A DNA stretch of 17,380 bases, from positions 1 through 17,380 of the forward strand of contig CACYZS010000003.1 in assembly GCA_902778985.1 (NCBI GenBank), read 5' to 3'. The DNA is from an uncultured Ruminococcus sp. GTDB lineage: Bacteria; Bacillota; Clostridia; Oscillospirales; CAG-272. The notes beneath the pieces are model-generated. The model made no database searches. It was not told where the DNA came from and worked only from the letters and a program-made list of their open reading frames with translations. Below are positions 7,303-15,225 of the stretch, piece after piece; within the stretch, counting starts at the first letter, position 1; every line of letters starts with the position of its first letter. Position numbers and translations under genes: made by a program.

Positions 7303-7329
7303 GACTTTTCGCTTTTTTTGGTGTATATT
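7301..7329 (+). promoter_or_regulatory. mscL promoter
   Basis: TTGACT (7301-7306) and TATATT (7324-7329) with a 17-bp spacer, 60 bp before the mscL start. AAGGAG follows at 7370-7375. Confidence 0.82.
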
Positions 7330-7388
7330 AAAAATGGTAACCTCAAGTATGCCCGAACGATTTAAACGGAAGGAGATCCATCGCAAAA

Positions 7389-7976
7389 ATGAAAAAGAAC
7401 AAAGAGAAGAAAAAATCGTCGTTTTTTAAGGATTTCAAAGCGTTCATAACCAAAGGCAATATCCTCGACCTGGCTGTTGCGGTCGTCATCGGCGGCGCGT
7501 TCAACGCCATCATTACCTCGCTCGTCAACAATATCATCATGCCTCTCGTCGGGCTCTTCACCGGCAAAGCGTCGCTTGCCGAACTCGACGTCTGGATCAG
7601 AAAACCCGATTATATCCCCGATCCCGACACCGGACTCGAAGTGATCGTGGAGGGGACCGGCGCCGGACACATCCAGTACGGTCTGTTCCTGCAAGCGATC
7701 GTCAACTTTTTGATCATCGCACTGACCATCTTCATTATGGTCCGCGTCATCCGCGCTTCGCAGGATCGGCTTGCGTTCCGTGAGAAACAGAAAGCAGAAG
7801 AAGCCGCGAAGAAAGCCGAAGAAGAAGCCAAGATCGCCGCCGAAGAGAAAGCGAAAGCCGATGCCGAGGCAGCCGCGGCAGTCGCCGAAAAAGAGGCGCA
7901 ACTCAAGGCGTTCTACGAAACCAGCGCCAAGCAGACCGAACTGCTTGAAAAGATCCTCGACAAGATCAATAAGTAA
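7389..7976 (+). CDS. mscL: Large-conductance mechanosensitive channel MscL with extended C-terminal helix
   Basis: A 195-residue MscL, which opens a wide pore under membrane tension to release solutes on hypo-osmotic shock. The N-terminal helix and TM1 read FKAFITKGNILDLAVAVVIGGAFNAIITSLV (17-46), the usual gate sequence. A periplasmic loop (about 60-97) and TM2 (98-120) follow. E. coli MscL is 136 residues. Here about 45 extra Lys/Glu/Ala-rich residues (132-175) lie between TM2 and the final LLEKILDKI, which matches the normal C-terminal bundle; the insert is likely a long coiled coil. The start has AAGGAG 13 bp upstream. It is the first gene of a cluster with two yitT genes. Confidence 0.95.
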   Translation: MKKNKEKKKSSFFKDFKAFITKGNILDLAVAVVIGGAFNAIITSLVNNIIMPLVGLFTGKASLAELDVWIRKPDYIPDPDTGLEVIVEGTGAGHIQYGLFLQAIVNFLIIALTIFIMVRVIRASQDRLAFREKQKAEEAAKKAEEEAKIAAEEKAKADAEAAAAVAEKEAQLKAFYETSAKQTELLEKILDKINK

Positions 7977-7977
7977 A

Positions 7978-8048
7978 TCCCCGAGGAAACACACCCGGGC
8001 GGCAGACCTGTTCACATAGCGGACGCCGCCCGGGTTTTGTTTCGGGGA
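7978..8048 (+). terminator. Nested hairpins between mscL and yitT (terminator or attenuator)
   Basis: The inner stem is ten perfect GC pairs (7994-8003 with 8025-8034, 21-nt loop) followed by TTTTGTTT. An outer 7-bp stem pairs 7978-7984 with 8042-8048 and ends just before the yitT Shine-Dalgarno. I see no promoter between this element and yitT, so it is likely a partial terminator that lowers yitT expression relative to mscL. Confidence 0.7.
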
Positions 8049-8061
8049 AAAGGAGACAGCC

Positions 8062-8994
8062 GTGTTTTTGAAGAATCCGTCTCTTCGCCTTACGTTTGAG
8101 ATCATCGCGGTCATCATCGCCAACGGCGTCTACGCCGCCGCGACCGCGCTTTTCATCGTTCCGAACGGTCTGATCACCTGCGGGACCGCCGGTATCGCCA
8201 TCTTCGTCAACAAGGTGAGCGGCTTCCCCATCGCCGTCTTCACCAATATCTTCTACGCCGTGATGTTCGTGATCGGTCTGATCTTTCTCGGACGGCGCTT
8301 TTCGCTTACGACACTCGTCAGTTCGATCAGTTACCCGCTGTTCTACACGATCCTCGAACCCCACCTTCTGAAGGTGCATCTGACCGACAATCTCATGCTC
8401 TCGACCATCTACGCGGGACTGCTGATCGGTCTTGCGGTCGGAACGGTCCTTCGCTGCGGTTCCTCGACCGGCGGCACCGACATCCCGCCGCTGATCGCGA
8501 ACAAGTATCTGCACGTTCCGGTCTCGATCGCGATCTGGACGTTCGACGTCCTGATCCTGATCCTCCAGGCGTTCTTCTCCGATAAAGAGCAGGTCCTTTA
8601 CGGACTGATCCTCGTTCTGATCTACACGGTCCTGATCGACAAGGTGCTCCTCGTCGGGCGACAGAAGATGCAGATCACCATCGTCACGAACAAACCCGAA
8701 GAGTTGACCGAGGCGATCATCTCCGAGATGAGCCGCGGCGTGACGCTCCTGCACGGGAAAACCGGCTACCTGCAGAGGGAATGCGACCTCGTGATGACGG
8801 TCGTGTCGACCCGGCAACTCTACCGCGTACAGCAACTGATCCGCTCGATCGACCCCACAGCCTTTACCGTGGTCCACTCGGTCGCAGACGTCCACGGGAA
8901 CGGCTTTACCACCGTGACCGCCGACCCGCCGCGTCCGAAGGCGGAACAGATCCCGGAAGCCCCCGCCGAACCGGAAGATCCGAAAGAGGAATAA
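8062..8994 (+). CDS. YitT family membrane protein (first of tandem pair)
   Basis: A 310-residue integral membrane protein of the YitT/DUF161 family, with five to six spans in residues 8-200 and a cytoplasmic DUF2179 domain (about 204-285, with RGVTLLHGKTGY). The family signature CGSSTGGTD is at 132-140. The molecular function of the family is not established. The start is GTG at 8062 with AAAGGAG upstream. After the DUF2179 domain comes an extra Pro/Glu-rich tail (PPRPKAEQ...PEDPKEE), not needed by the fold. The next yitT starts 4 bp after its stop. Confidence 0.92.
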   Translation: MFLKNPSLRLTFEIIAVIIANGVYAAATALFIVPNGLITCGTAGIAIFVNKVSGFPIAVFTNIFYAVMFVIGLIFLGRRFSLTTLVSSISYPLFYTILEPHLLKVHLTDNLMLSTIYAGLLIGLAVGTVLRCGSSTGGTDIPPLIANKYLHVPVSIAIWTFDVLILILQAFFSDKEQVLYGLILVLIYTVLIDKVLLVGRQKMQITIVTNKPEELTEAIISEMSRGVTLLHGKTGYLQRECDLVMTVVSTRQLYRVQQLIRSIDPTAFTVVHSVADVHGNGFTTVTADPPRPKAEQIPEAPAEPEDPKEE

Positions 8995-8998
8995 AGAG

Positions 8999-9862
8999 AT
9001 GAAAACCGCTAAAGGATCTCTTCTGCTCCGGATCCCCGTGATGATCCTCGGTTCGTCGATGATCGCGGTCGGCGTCTACTTTTTCAAGATCCCGAACGGA
9101 TTTTCGACCGGCGGGGTCAGCGGTATCTCGACCGTGCTCGGCAAGGCGATCCCGAACGCCTACGTCACGCCCGGCACGCTGATCACGGCGATCAACGTCC
9201 TTCTTCTTATCATCGGTTTTTTCGTCGTCGGAAAGAGTTTCAGCGTCCGGACGGTCTTCTGCAGTCTGCTCTTCTCGCTCGAAACGCTTGGGCTTGAAAA
9301 ATGGATCCCGCTCGATCAGCCGATCACGAACCAACCTTTTCTCGAACTGGTTTACGCGATCCTGCTCACCTCGATCGGCTCGTCGATCTTATTCTACGTG
9401 AACGCGTCCTCTGGCGGGACCGATATCGTCGCGCTGATCCTGAAGAAATACACGCGGCTCGACACGGGAAAAGCCCTGCTCTGCACCGACTTCCTCATCG
9501 CCTGCTCTTCGTTCTTCGTTTTCGGGGTGACGGCGGGACTGTTCTCCCTGCTCGGTCTGTTTGCGAAGGCGTTTTTGGTCGACAGCGTGATCGAGTCGCT
9601 CTCGGTCTGCAAGTGCTTTCTGATCGTGACCGAGAAACCCGACGAGATCAGCCGCCATATCATCGAGAAGATGGGTCATACGACCACCATCCTCGACGCG
9701 ACGGGCGGCTATTCCCACGATTCCAAACCCACGCTCGTGACCGTTTGCCGCAGGATCGAGGGCATCCGGCTCCGCCGCGCGGTCCGGGAGATCGACCCGA
9801 AGGCGTTCGTCATCATCCTGAACTCCAGCGAGATCGTCGGCAGAGGTTTCCGCAGCGTATAA
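8999..9862 (+). CDS. YitT family membrane protein (second of tandem pair)
   Basis: A 287-residue paralogue of the preceding gene with the same layout: membrane spans to about residue 200, the SSGGTD signature at 137-142, and a C-terminal DUF2179 domain containing MGHTTTILDATGGY. Identity with its neighbour is moderate by eye, so the duplication is old and the two may form a heteromer. The start lies 4 bp after the upstream stop, with AGAGGA overlapping the end of that gene, so the two are translationally linked. It lacks the Pro/Glu tail of the first copy. Confidence 0.92.
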   Translation: MKTAKGSLLLRIPVMILGSSMIAVGVYFFKIPNGFSTGGVSGISTVLGKAIPNAYVTPGTLITAINVLLLIIGFFVVGKSFSVRTVFCSLLFSLETLGLEKWIPLDQPITNQPFLELVYAILLTSIGSSILFYVNASSGGTDIVALILKKYTRLDTGKALLCTDFLIACSSFFVFGVTAGLFSLLGLFAKAFLVDSVIESLSVCKCFLIVTEKPDEISRHIIEKMGHTTTILDATGGYSHDSKPTLVTVCRRIEGIRLRRAVREIDPKAFVIILNSSEIVGRGFRSV

Positions 9863-9863
9863 T

Positions 9864-9894
9864 AAAAAAGGCGGAGTTTTCTCCGTCTTTTTTT
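9864..9894. terminator. Bidirectional terminator between convergent genes
   Basis: A 7-bp stem (9870-9876 with 9881-9887, one G-U pair) with a TTTT loop, seven T residues to the right and six A residues to the left. It serves the yitT operon on the plus strand and the membrane-protein gene on the minus strand; the right T-run overlaps the latter's stop codon. Confidence 0.88.
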
Positions 9895-10372
9895 ATTGGT
9901 GAAGTACCGTCTCAACGGTTTTTAAGAAACCGGTGAACCGATCTTCGGTCGCAGGATCCTTGAAAACGTACAGATCCCTCTGCCCGTCCGAGATCACGTC
10001 CCGGTCGAGAATCACGTTATGTTCTTCCCCGTTTTGATCGTTAAAGCGGGCGACCATACACCCGAACGCCTCGGGATAATACTCGAACAGAATGAAAACG
10101 CCGCCGCAAGATTCGATCAGTTCCTTCACGCGTCGCGTGTATTCCCCGGTATTCTTCCGGTCGCGTCTGACCAAACGCTCGGATCTGCAATACGGAACGA
10201 AAATCACCGCAAACAAAACCGCGTATATCACGAATCCGGCAAGAGACGCGAACAGGTACCCGGTTTCCCCGAAAAGGGTCCAGAGCACGAGCAGAACGAC
10301 CAAAGCGGGAAAACAGATCAGGGTAATCAGTGCAAAGAGAGTAAAGAACGCTTCCTTGTTAATGTCGATCAT
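9893..10372 (-). CDS. Two-TM membrane protein with cytoplasmic domain, unidentified
   Basis: A 159-residue protein starting MIDINKEAFF, with two strong membrane spans (about 11-33 and 42-65), a basic CRSERLVRRDRK stretch, then a soluble domain of about 85 residues (ESCGGVFILFEYYPEAF...NVILDRDVISDG). The frame runs open to 10453, but a perfect promoter at 10410-10438 lies inside that extension, so the ATG at 10372 is the supported start; its Shine-Dalgarno (GGGGGT) is weak. I do not recognise the family. It is transcribed alone, between the 6S RNA and the yitT terminator. Confidence 0.75.
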   Translation of the reverse strand: MIDINKEAFFTLFALITLICFPALVVLLVLWTLFGETGYLFASLAGFVIYAVLFAVIFVPYCRSERLVRRDRKNTGEYTRRVKELIESCGGVFILFEYYPEAFGCMVARFNDQNGEEHNVILDRDVISDGQRDLYVFKDPATEDRFTGFLKTVETVLHQ

Positions 10373-10409
10373 GGTAATACCCCCGGCTTCTTTGAAAAAC
10401 GCCGTCTTT

Positions 10410-10438
10410 ATTATACAGCGGATTATCCCGGGTGTCAA
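10410..10438 (-). promoter_or_regulatory. Promoter of the 9893-10372 membrane-protein gene
   Basis: Perfect TTGACA (10433-10438) and TATAAT (10410-10415) on the minus strand with a 17-bp spacer. It starts only about 14 bp after the T-rich end of the RNA terminator upstream. Confidence 0.92.
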
Positions 10439-10451
10439 GTTGAGCGCCCCC

Positions 10452-10497
10452 AAATAAACCGTTACGCCCCCTTCCGCAATATACGGAAGGGGGCGTA
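10452..10497 (-). terminator. Terminator of the 6S RNA gene
   Basis: A perfect 14-bp stem (10463-10476 with 10484-10497) with a 7-nt loop, followed on the minus strand by a broken T-run (GGTTTATTTG). It lies immediately after the structured RNA. Confidence 0.8.
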
Positions 10498-10501
10498 GAT
10501 T

Positions 10502-10705
10502 CCCCGCCGGGCCGTGTAGCCGGAAATTCTGACCCTGTCAGTACAGGGTGGATGCCTTCGTCCCTGACTTTGTTGCTCCCAGCGTCCGAACGGGCAGCGG
10601 AACAAGTCGGCTCCCGTCGGGAGGTCTGCATCCCATCAGGGTAAGCCGGGCTCCCTTAAAAGAATTGTAGGTCCAAACTCCGGTCTATCACTAACCAAGC
10701 AGGTT
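10502..10705 (-). ncRNA. ssrS: 6S RNA (SsrS), regulator of RNA polymerase
   Basis: A non-coding stretch of about 200 nt between two minus-strand genes, with the layout of 6S RNA. A long interrupted closing stem joins its ends: CCTGCTTGG (10695-10703) with CCCGGCGGG (10503-10511), then GTG, TAG and CCGGA with TCCGG, CTA and CAC, separated by single bulged A residues. Inside are a single-stranded 5' bubble side (GGACCTACAATT...), a long arm with the hairpin CTCCC-GAC-GGGAG (10611-10623), and a small hairpin on the 3' bubble side (ACCCTGT/ACAGGGT, 10532-10549) as in many 6S RNAs. 6S RNA mimics an open promoter and traps sigma-A holoenzyme in stationary phase. A strong terminator follows. tmRNA, RNase P and SRP hallmarks are absent. 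Ends are estimated. No clear promoter was found; it may be processed from the DUF1292 transcript. Confidence 0.72.
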
Positions 10706-10713
10706 TAAAACTC

Positions 10714-11031
10714 TTACTGTTCCTCGGATCCGTCGGCGTCGTAGTCGATCTCGCCGAACAGTTTATCCTCGAATTCGTCCGCGACGCGGTCGAACTCGTC
10801 ATCGTCGTCGATCGTCACGAGCGTCACGTCGTCGCCGTCCTCGCCTTCCAGACGAAGGATCACGTACTCGTCGCTCTTCTCTTCGACGCTGGTCATCGCG
10901 TAGTACACCTTCCCGTCCAGTTCGATCGAGCCGAGGATCTCAAACTGTTCCTCGTTGCCCTCCTCGTCGGTCAGGGTGAAGACGTCGACCTCTTCCTCCT
11001 CTTCGGGAAGGTTCTTTTCCTGTTCTGCCAT
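10714..11031 (-). CDS. DUF1292 family acidic protein
   Basis: A 105-residue, very acidic soluble protein (EEEEEVDVFTLTDEEGNEEQFEILGSIELDGKVYYAM, then Asp/Glu-rich stretches such as TIDDDDEFDRVADEFEDKLF). This is the DUF1292 (YrzB-like) pattern common in Bacillota; its biochemical role is unknown. The frame is open further upstream, but the ATG at 11031 is chosen because AAAGGAG lies 8-9 bp before it and a promoter lies at 11075-11103. It is downstream of hemW on the same strand and is followed by the 6S RNA. Confidence 0.9.
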   Translation of the reverse strand: MAEQEKNLPEEEEEVDVFTLTDEEGNEEQFEILGSIELDGKVYYAMTSVEEKSDEYVILRLEGEDGDDVTLVTIDDDDEFDRVADEFEDKLFGEIDYDADGSEEQ

Positions 11032-11074
11032 CGTGTTATCTCCTTTTACAGTTTTGCTTGTTTCCTTCGGTTTT

Positions 11075-11103
11075 ATTCTATCATTTTTTGCCGTTCCTGT
11101 CAA
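11075..11103 (-). promoter_or_regulatory. Promoter of the DUF1292 gene
   Basis: TTGACA (11098-11103) and TAGAAT (11075-11080) on the minus strand with a 17-bp spacer, located between the hemW stop and the DUF1292 start. The downstream 6S RNA could share this transcript. Confidence 0.82.
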
Positions 11104-11123
11104 GGGGGAGCGCGATTTTCGCG

Positions 11124-12245
11124 TCAAGGAAGAAGTTCCCGGAGCAGCGCCGAACTGAGGTACAGTCCCTCGTCGGTCAGCGCCGTCTTTTTCCCATCGG
11201 TTACAAGAAGCCCGCGCGCGATAAACGGAGCGATTTTGGGGGCGTACGCGTCCCGGAACGTATGTCCGAACCGGCGGCTAAAGTCCCCTTCGTCGATCCC
11301 CTCGGAAAGTCGGAGCGCCAACATGATATACTCATATGCAAGGTCGGCGCCATCTATGACAGCCTCTTCCGCCGTCGCCGCGGCGGGAGAGGCGAGATAC
11401 GCCGTGAGATCGCGTGTATTGGTCTTCCGGACGTTGTCGACGTGCGAGGACGCGGACAGCCCGTACCCTGCGTAATCCCCCTGCCGCCAGTACAGCAGGT
11501 TGTGGCGGCACTCGTGACCGGGACGCGCGTAATTCGAAATCTCATAATGCCGGTAACCCGCGGCGCGGAGCGTTTCGGACGCCATCGCGTACAGATCGGC
11601 TTCGGCGTCCTCCCCCGGCAGACCGAGTTCGGCGCGTCGATCAAAGAACGGCGTCCCTTCCTCGACGATCAGCCCGTAGGCGGAGATATGCGTCGGAGCC
11701 AAAGAGATCACTGTTTTCAGCGTTTTCGCAAACGAATCCGCCGTCTGGCGCGGGATCCCGTACATCAGGTCGATATTGACGTTTGCGAACCCGACGGCAT
11801 GCGCGTCTTCGTAAGCGTCAAAGAAGCCCTTCGCCGTATGCGCCCGCCCGAGCGCCTTCAGTTCCCCGTCGTCAAGCGATTGACACCCGATACTGACGCG
11901 GTTGAAGCCGAGCGAGCGAAGAGCGCGCAGTTTTTCCCGGTCCGCCGTCGCGGGGTTCATCTCAAACGTGATCTCGGCGTCTTGGGCGACCGGATACCGC
12001 TTATAAACGGCGGAGAGCAGCGCGTCGGACTGACGCGCGCCGAGAAGCGAGGGAGTGCCGCCGCCGAAGAAGATCGAGGTGACTTCCCGTTTGGGAAAAT
12101 CGCGTTCCGAGATCTCCCGCAGCACCGCCGAAACGTAGCGTTCCCTGTCCTCTTCGTTTGATCCCGGGAAGGAGCAGAAATCGCAGTAGGGGCACTTGGA
12201 GAGGCAGAACGGAACGTGGAGATAGACGCCGAATCCGTTACGCAT
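11124..12245 (-). CDS. hemW: Radical SAM heme chaperone HemW
   Basis: A 373-residue member of the HemN/HemW radical SAM group. The 4Fe-4S motif is CxxxCxxC at C14, C18 and C21, followed by C24 ([11 protein letters not shown]). GGGTP at 61-65 contacts [11 protein letters not shown] is at 116-123, and HNLLYW at 248-253 is the HemW-type C-terminal motif. HemW binds heme and is thought to deliver it to respiratory proteins; it is not the coproporphyrinogen dehydrogenase HemN, which lacks this context. The ATG overlaps the lepA stop by 8 nt (ATGCGTAA), which implies translational coupling; lepA-hemW is a standard Gram-positive order. Confidence 0.95.
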   Translation of the reverse strand: MRNGFGVYLHVPFCLSKCPYCDFCSFPGSNEEDRERYVSAVLREISERDFPKREVTSIFFGGGTPSLLGARQSDALLSAVYKRYPVAQDAEITFEMNPATADREKLRALRSLGFNRVSIGCQSLDDGELKALGRAHTAKGFFDAYEDAHAVGFANVNIDLMYGIPRQTADSFAKTLKTVISLAPTHISAYGLIVEEGTPFFDRRAELGLPGEDAEADLYAMASETLRAAGYRHYEISNYARPGHECRHNLLYWRQGDYAGYGLSASSHVDNVRKTNTRDLTAYLASPAAATAEEAVIDGADLAYEYIMLALRLSEGIDEGDFSRRFGHTFRDAYAPKIAPFIARGLLVTDGKKTALTDEGLYLSSALLRELLP

Positions 12246-14052
12246 CGTCGTCGAGTTTCAGGACCGCCATGAACGCCTCGGGCGTCACTTCGACCGAGCC
12301 GAGACGGCGCATCTTCTTCTTACCTTCCTTCTGCTTTTCAAGCAGTTTCTTTTTCCGCGTGATATCGCCGCCGTAGCATTTGGCAAGGACGTCCTTGCGC
12401 ATCGCTTTGACGGTCTCGCGGGCGATGATCTTGGAACCGATCGCAGCCTGGATCGGGATCTCGAAGAGTTGACGCGGGATATTCTCTTTCAGCCTTTCGG
12501 CGATCTTTCTGGCGCGCGGATACGCCTTCTCCTCGTGAACGATGAAGGAAAGCGCGTCGACCTGCTCGCCGTTCAGAAGGAAGTCGAGTTTGACCAGTTT
12601 GCCGGCGCGGTATTCGAGGAACTCGTAATCGAGCGACGCATACCCCTTGCTCCGGCTCTTCAAGGCGTCGAAGAAGTCGTAGATGATCTCGTTTAGGGGC
12701 AGGATATAGTGCAGTTCCACGCGTGTCTGATCGAGATATTTCATGTCGATAAACTCGCCGCGCCGATCCTGGCAAAGATCCATCAGCCCCCCGATATAGT
12801 CGGACGGCGTGATGATCGACGCGCGCACCACCGGCTCCGCCGACTCGACGATCTCGTCGGGGGACGGATAGTTCGAGGGGTTGTCGATAAAGCGTGTCGA
12901 CCCGTCGCGGAGCGTGACGCGGTAGATGACGCTCGGGGCGGTGGTGATCAGATCGAGATTGAACTCGCGTTCAAGCCGCTCCTCGATGATCTCCATGTGC
13001 AGAAGCCCGAGAAAACCGCAGCGGAAGCCGAAGCCGAGCGCGATCGAGGTCTCGGGTTCAAAGTGGAGCGCCGCGTCGTTCAGACGCAGTTTTTCGAGGG
13101 CGTCGCGCAGATCGCCGTAGCGGGCGCCGTCCTCGGGATAGATACCGGCATAGACCATAGGCTGCACCCGGCGGAAACCGGGCAGCGCCTCGGCGCAGGG
13201 ACGGTCTGCAAGCGTCACGGTATCGCCGACGCGGGTATCGCCGACCGACTTGATGCTCGCGGTAAGGTATCCGACCTCCCCGGCACAAAGCGCGTCGGTC
13301 GCGGTCATCTCGGTCACGCCGAGCGTACCGACCTCGGTCACCTGGTAGGTCGCGCCGGTACTCATCAGCCGGATCGTATCGCCCGCGCGAACCTGACCGT
13401 CCATCACACGGATATAGACCACGACGCCGAGATAACTGTCGTAACGGGAATCGAAGATCAGCGCCTTGAGCGGGGCGGTCTCGTCGCCCGACGGGGGCGG
13501 GATCACGGTGACGATCTTCTCCAACACGTCCTCGATGTTGATCCCCATTTTCGCCGACACGGCGGGACACCCTTCCGCGTCGATGCCGATCACGTCCTCG
13601 ATCTCCGCGCGCGTCCGTTCGACGTCGGCGGACGGAAGGTCGATCTTGTTGATGACCGGTAGGATCTCGAGCGAGTTGTCGACGGCAAGATACGCGTTTG
13701 CCAACGTCTGCGCTTCCACGCCCTGCGTCGCGTCGACGACGAGAAGAGCGCCCTCGCACGCCGAGAGCGAACGCGAAACCTCATAACCGAAGTCGACGTG
13801 TCCCGGGGTGTCGATCAGGTTGAACTCATAGTCTTCCCCGTCGCTCGCGCGGTAGCCGAGACGAACCGCGCGCGCCTTGATGGTGATGCCGCGCTCGCGT
13901 TCGAGGTCCATATTGTCGAGGATCTGTTCCTCCATCTCGTGCAGGTCGAGCGCCCGCGTCTTTTCAAGGATGCGGTCGGCAAGCGTGGACTTGCCGTGGT
14001 CGATATGCGCGATGATCGAGAAATTGCGGATGTGCTTCTGTTTTTCGGTCAC
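12238..14052 (-). CDS. lepA: Elongation factor 4 (LepA)
   Basis: A 604-residue translational GTPase of full family length. The G1 motif is AHIDHGKS (15-22), G3 is DTPGH (81-85) and G4 is NKID (135-138); ERERGITIK (51-59) is the switch I region. Domains II, III and V follow, and the LepA-specific C-terminal domain ends in [23 protein letters not shown] and an acidic tail. EF-4 acts on ribosomes stalled in translocation or during assembly stress. The start is GTG at 14052 with AAGGGGA 9 bp upstream. It lies 40 bp after the TSCPD gene and overlaps hemW. Confidence 0.98.
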   Translation of the reverse strand: MTEKQKHIRNFSIIAHIDHGKSTLADRILEKTRALDLHEMEEQILDNMDLERERGITIKARAVRLGYRASDGEDYEFNLIDTPGHVDFGYEVSRSLSACEGALLVVDATQGVEAQTLANAYLAVDNSLEILPVINKIDLPSADVERTRAEIEDVIGIDAEGCPAVSAKMGINIEDVLEKIVTVIPPPSGDETAPLKALIFDSRYDSYLGVVVYIRVMDGQVRAGDTIRLMSTGATYQVTEVGTLGVTEMTATDALCAGEVGYLTASIKSVGDTRVGDTVTLADRPCAEALPGFRRVQPMVYAGIYPEDGARYGDLRDALEKLRLNDAALHFEPETSIALGFGFRCGFLGLLHMEIIEERLEREFNLDLITTAPSVIYRVTLRDGSTRFIDNPSNYPSPDEIVESAEPVVRASIITPSDYIGGLMDLCQDRRGEFIDMKYLDQTRVELHYILPLNEIIYDFFDALKSRSKGYASLDYEFLEYRAGKLVKLDFLLNGEQVDALSFIVHEEKAYPRARKIAERLKENIPRQLFEIPIQAAIGSKIIARETVKAMRKDVLAKCYGGDITRKKKLLEKQKEGKKKMRRLGSVEVTPEAFMAVLKLDDDA

Positions 14053-14092
14053 GGTATTCGGTCCCCTTCGTATGAATGGTTCGGCTGTCGGA

Positions 14093-14353
14093 TCAGTTTT
14101 GCGCGCCGTTCAGCATTTCGGTCAGCGCCCGCGCGAGTTGATCGGGGCAGGACGTTCCCTTCCCGCCGCAGTCGATCCCCTTGAGTCTGCGGATCGCCTC
14201 TTCGGCTTTCATTCCCTTCACGAGGGCGGCGACACCCTGCGTGTTCCCCATACAGCCGTAGTGGAAGACCACCTCTTCGATCACGTCTCCGTTCAGCGTG
14301 ACGTCGATCTGCCGGGAGCAGGTGCCGTGCGTTTTGTAAGAATAGCGTTTCAT
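14093..14353 (-). CDS. TSCPD domain protein (TIGR03905 family)
   Basis: An 86-residue protein starting [18 protein letters not shown], with [11 protein letters not shown] (31-41) and the name-giving GTSCPD (66-71). The family occurs as small free proteins in Clostridia and as a C-terminal domain of some ribonucleotide reductases; its role is not known. Cysteines C12, C34, C62 and C69 could bind metal. A longer open frame begins at 14467, but ATG 14353 is chosen for its AAAGGAG 7 bp upstream and because the family begins here. The gene lies 23 bp after the unidentified gene and before lepA. Confidence 0.9.
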   Translation of the reverse strand: MKRYSYKTHGTCSRQIDVTLNGDVIEEVVFHYGCMGNTQGVAALVKGMKAEEAIRRLKGIDCGGKGTSCPDQLARALTEMLNGAQN

Positions 14354-14376
14354 ATTCGTCTCCTTTGGAGGTCGTT

Positions 14377-15225
14377 TTATCGTTCCGAGAGCGGCTGCGC
14401 GGCTCGTAGTCCCCGGAGTTCGCACCCTGGACAGAACGCGACGGAATAGACCGCGGCTGCAAGGCAATCGGCTCTCTTGCCCGAAAGGGAGAGCGACGCG
14501 CGCCCGCCGTCAGGCGGGATCACCGCGCCGTCTGCGTCAAGATCGCACGAGGCGGCAAAACCGTACAGTCCCGCCAGCGTTTCGGTGTCGGGCGACGGGA
14601 TCGAAAGATGCAGGGTCAGACGCGCGTTCGGTACCGGCAGGATCGCCCGTCCGTAGAGCCCGTAGATCAGCCCGTCGCCGACGCGCACACGCGCAAGCGC
14701 GGACAAAAGAAGACCGTGCGTCTCGGACAACGTCTGCGTCGAGATGACGCGGTTCCCGTCGGCGTCCGCGTACGGGAGCAGGAGCAGATCCGCGTCCCCG
14801 CTCTCCACGCCCTCGGCGGCTTCCACGTTTGAGGAAGCGTACCCGACGCGCGGATCGGTTAGGATCTGCGAGAACAGGCGGTAGGCACGATCCGCCGCTC
14901 CGGCACGCGCGTACAGGACGCGCGTCTCGGTTCGGTTTGGTACCGGAAACAGATCGGGCTCGGAAAGCCCTGTCTTTTCGATCAAAGCAGAGATGAACGC
15001 GCGTCGCGCGGATACGGTCGGGCAAAGATCGCGCACCGCGTTCCCCGCGCCGAAGAGCAGTTCCGTCGTCTGCAGAGGATCTCCCCGCGCACCGTCGAGT
15101 TCCGGCGCGTACAGAGCCGCCGCGTCGCGCCCGAGCAGCTGTTCCGCCGTCCCCGTCTTTTGCCGTTCTCGTGCGAGCGCGTCGGCGTTTTTTCGGACGG
15201 TCGTGACGGGATCGCGCCCGATCAA
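14377..15225 (-). CDS. Unidentified protein translated from within the htpG end
   Basis: A 282-residue soluble protein that I do not recognise. Its start is TTG at 15225, overlapping the htpG TGA (TTGA), with no good Shine-Dalgarno and no internal Met, so translation probably depends on htpG (coupling). It is rich in Ala, Arg, Asp and Leu with very little Lys. VGYASSNVEAAEGVESGDADLLLLPY (from about 132) recalls the second half of the prephenate dehydratase/periplasmic-binding fold (a repeated 'gives-evidence-of-itself' acidic patch then ILPI), and residues about 200-260 could be an ACT-like domain; this is a weak by-eye similarity. A CPGC pair is near the C-terminus. It has no signal peptide or membrane span. 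Position between htpG and the TSCPD gene shows co-transcription but no function. Confidence 0.7.
   Translation of the reverse strand: MIGRDPVTTVRKNADALARERQKTGTAEQLLGRDAAALYAPELDGARGDPLQTTELLFGAGNAVRDLCPTVSARRAFISALIEKTGLSEPDLFPVPNRTETRVLYARAGAADRAYRLFSQILTDPRVGYASSNVEAAEGVESGDADLLLLPYADADGNRVISTQTLSETHGLLLSALARVRVGDGLIYGLYGRAILPVPNARLTLHLSIPSPDTETLAGLYGFAASCDLDADGAVIPPDGGRASLSLSGKRADCLAAAVYSVAFCPGCELRGLRAAQPLSER

Noticed and set aside
10373..10453. N-terminal extension of the 9893 membrane-protein gene
   Set aside because: It contains the gene's own perfect promoter (10410-10438), so the message cannot include it; ATG 10372 was chosen.
14354..14467. N-terminal extension of the TSCPD gene
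   Set aside because: It overlaps the upstream gene, has no family match, and a good ribosome binding site precedes ATG 14353.
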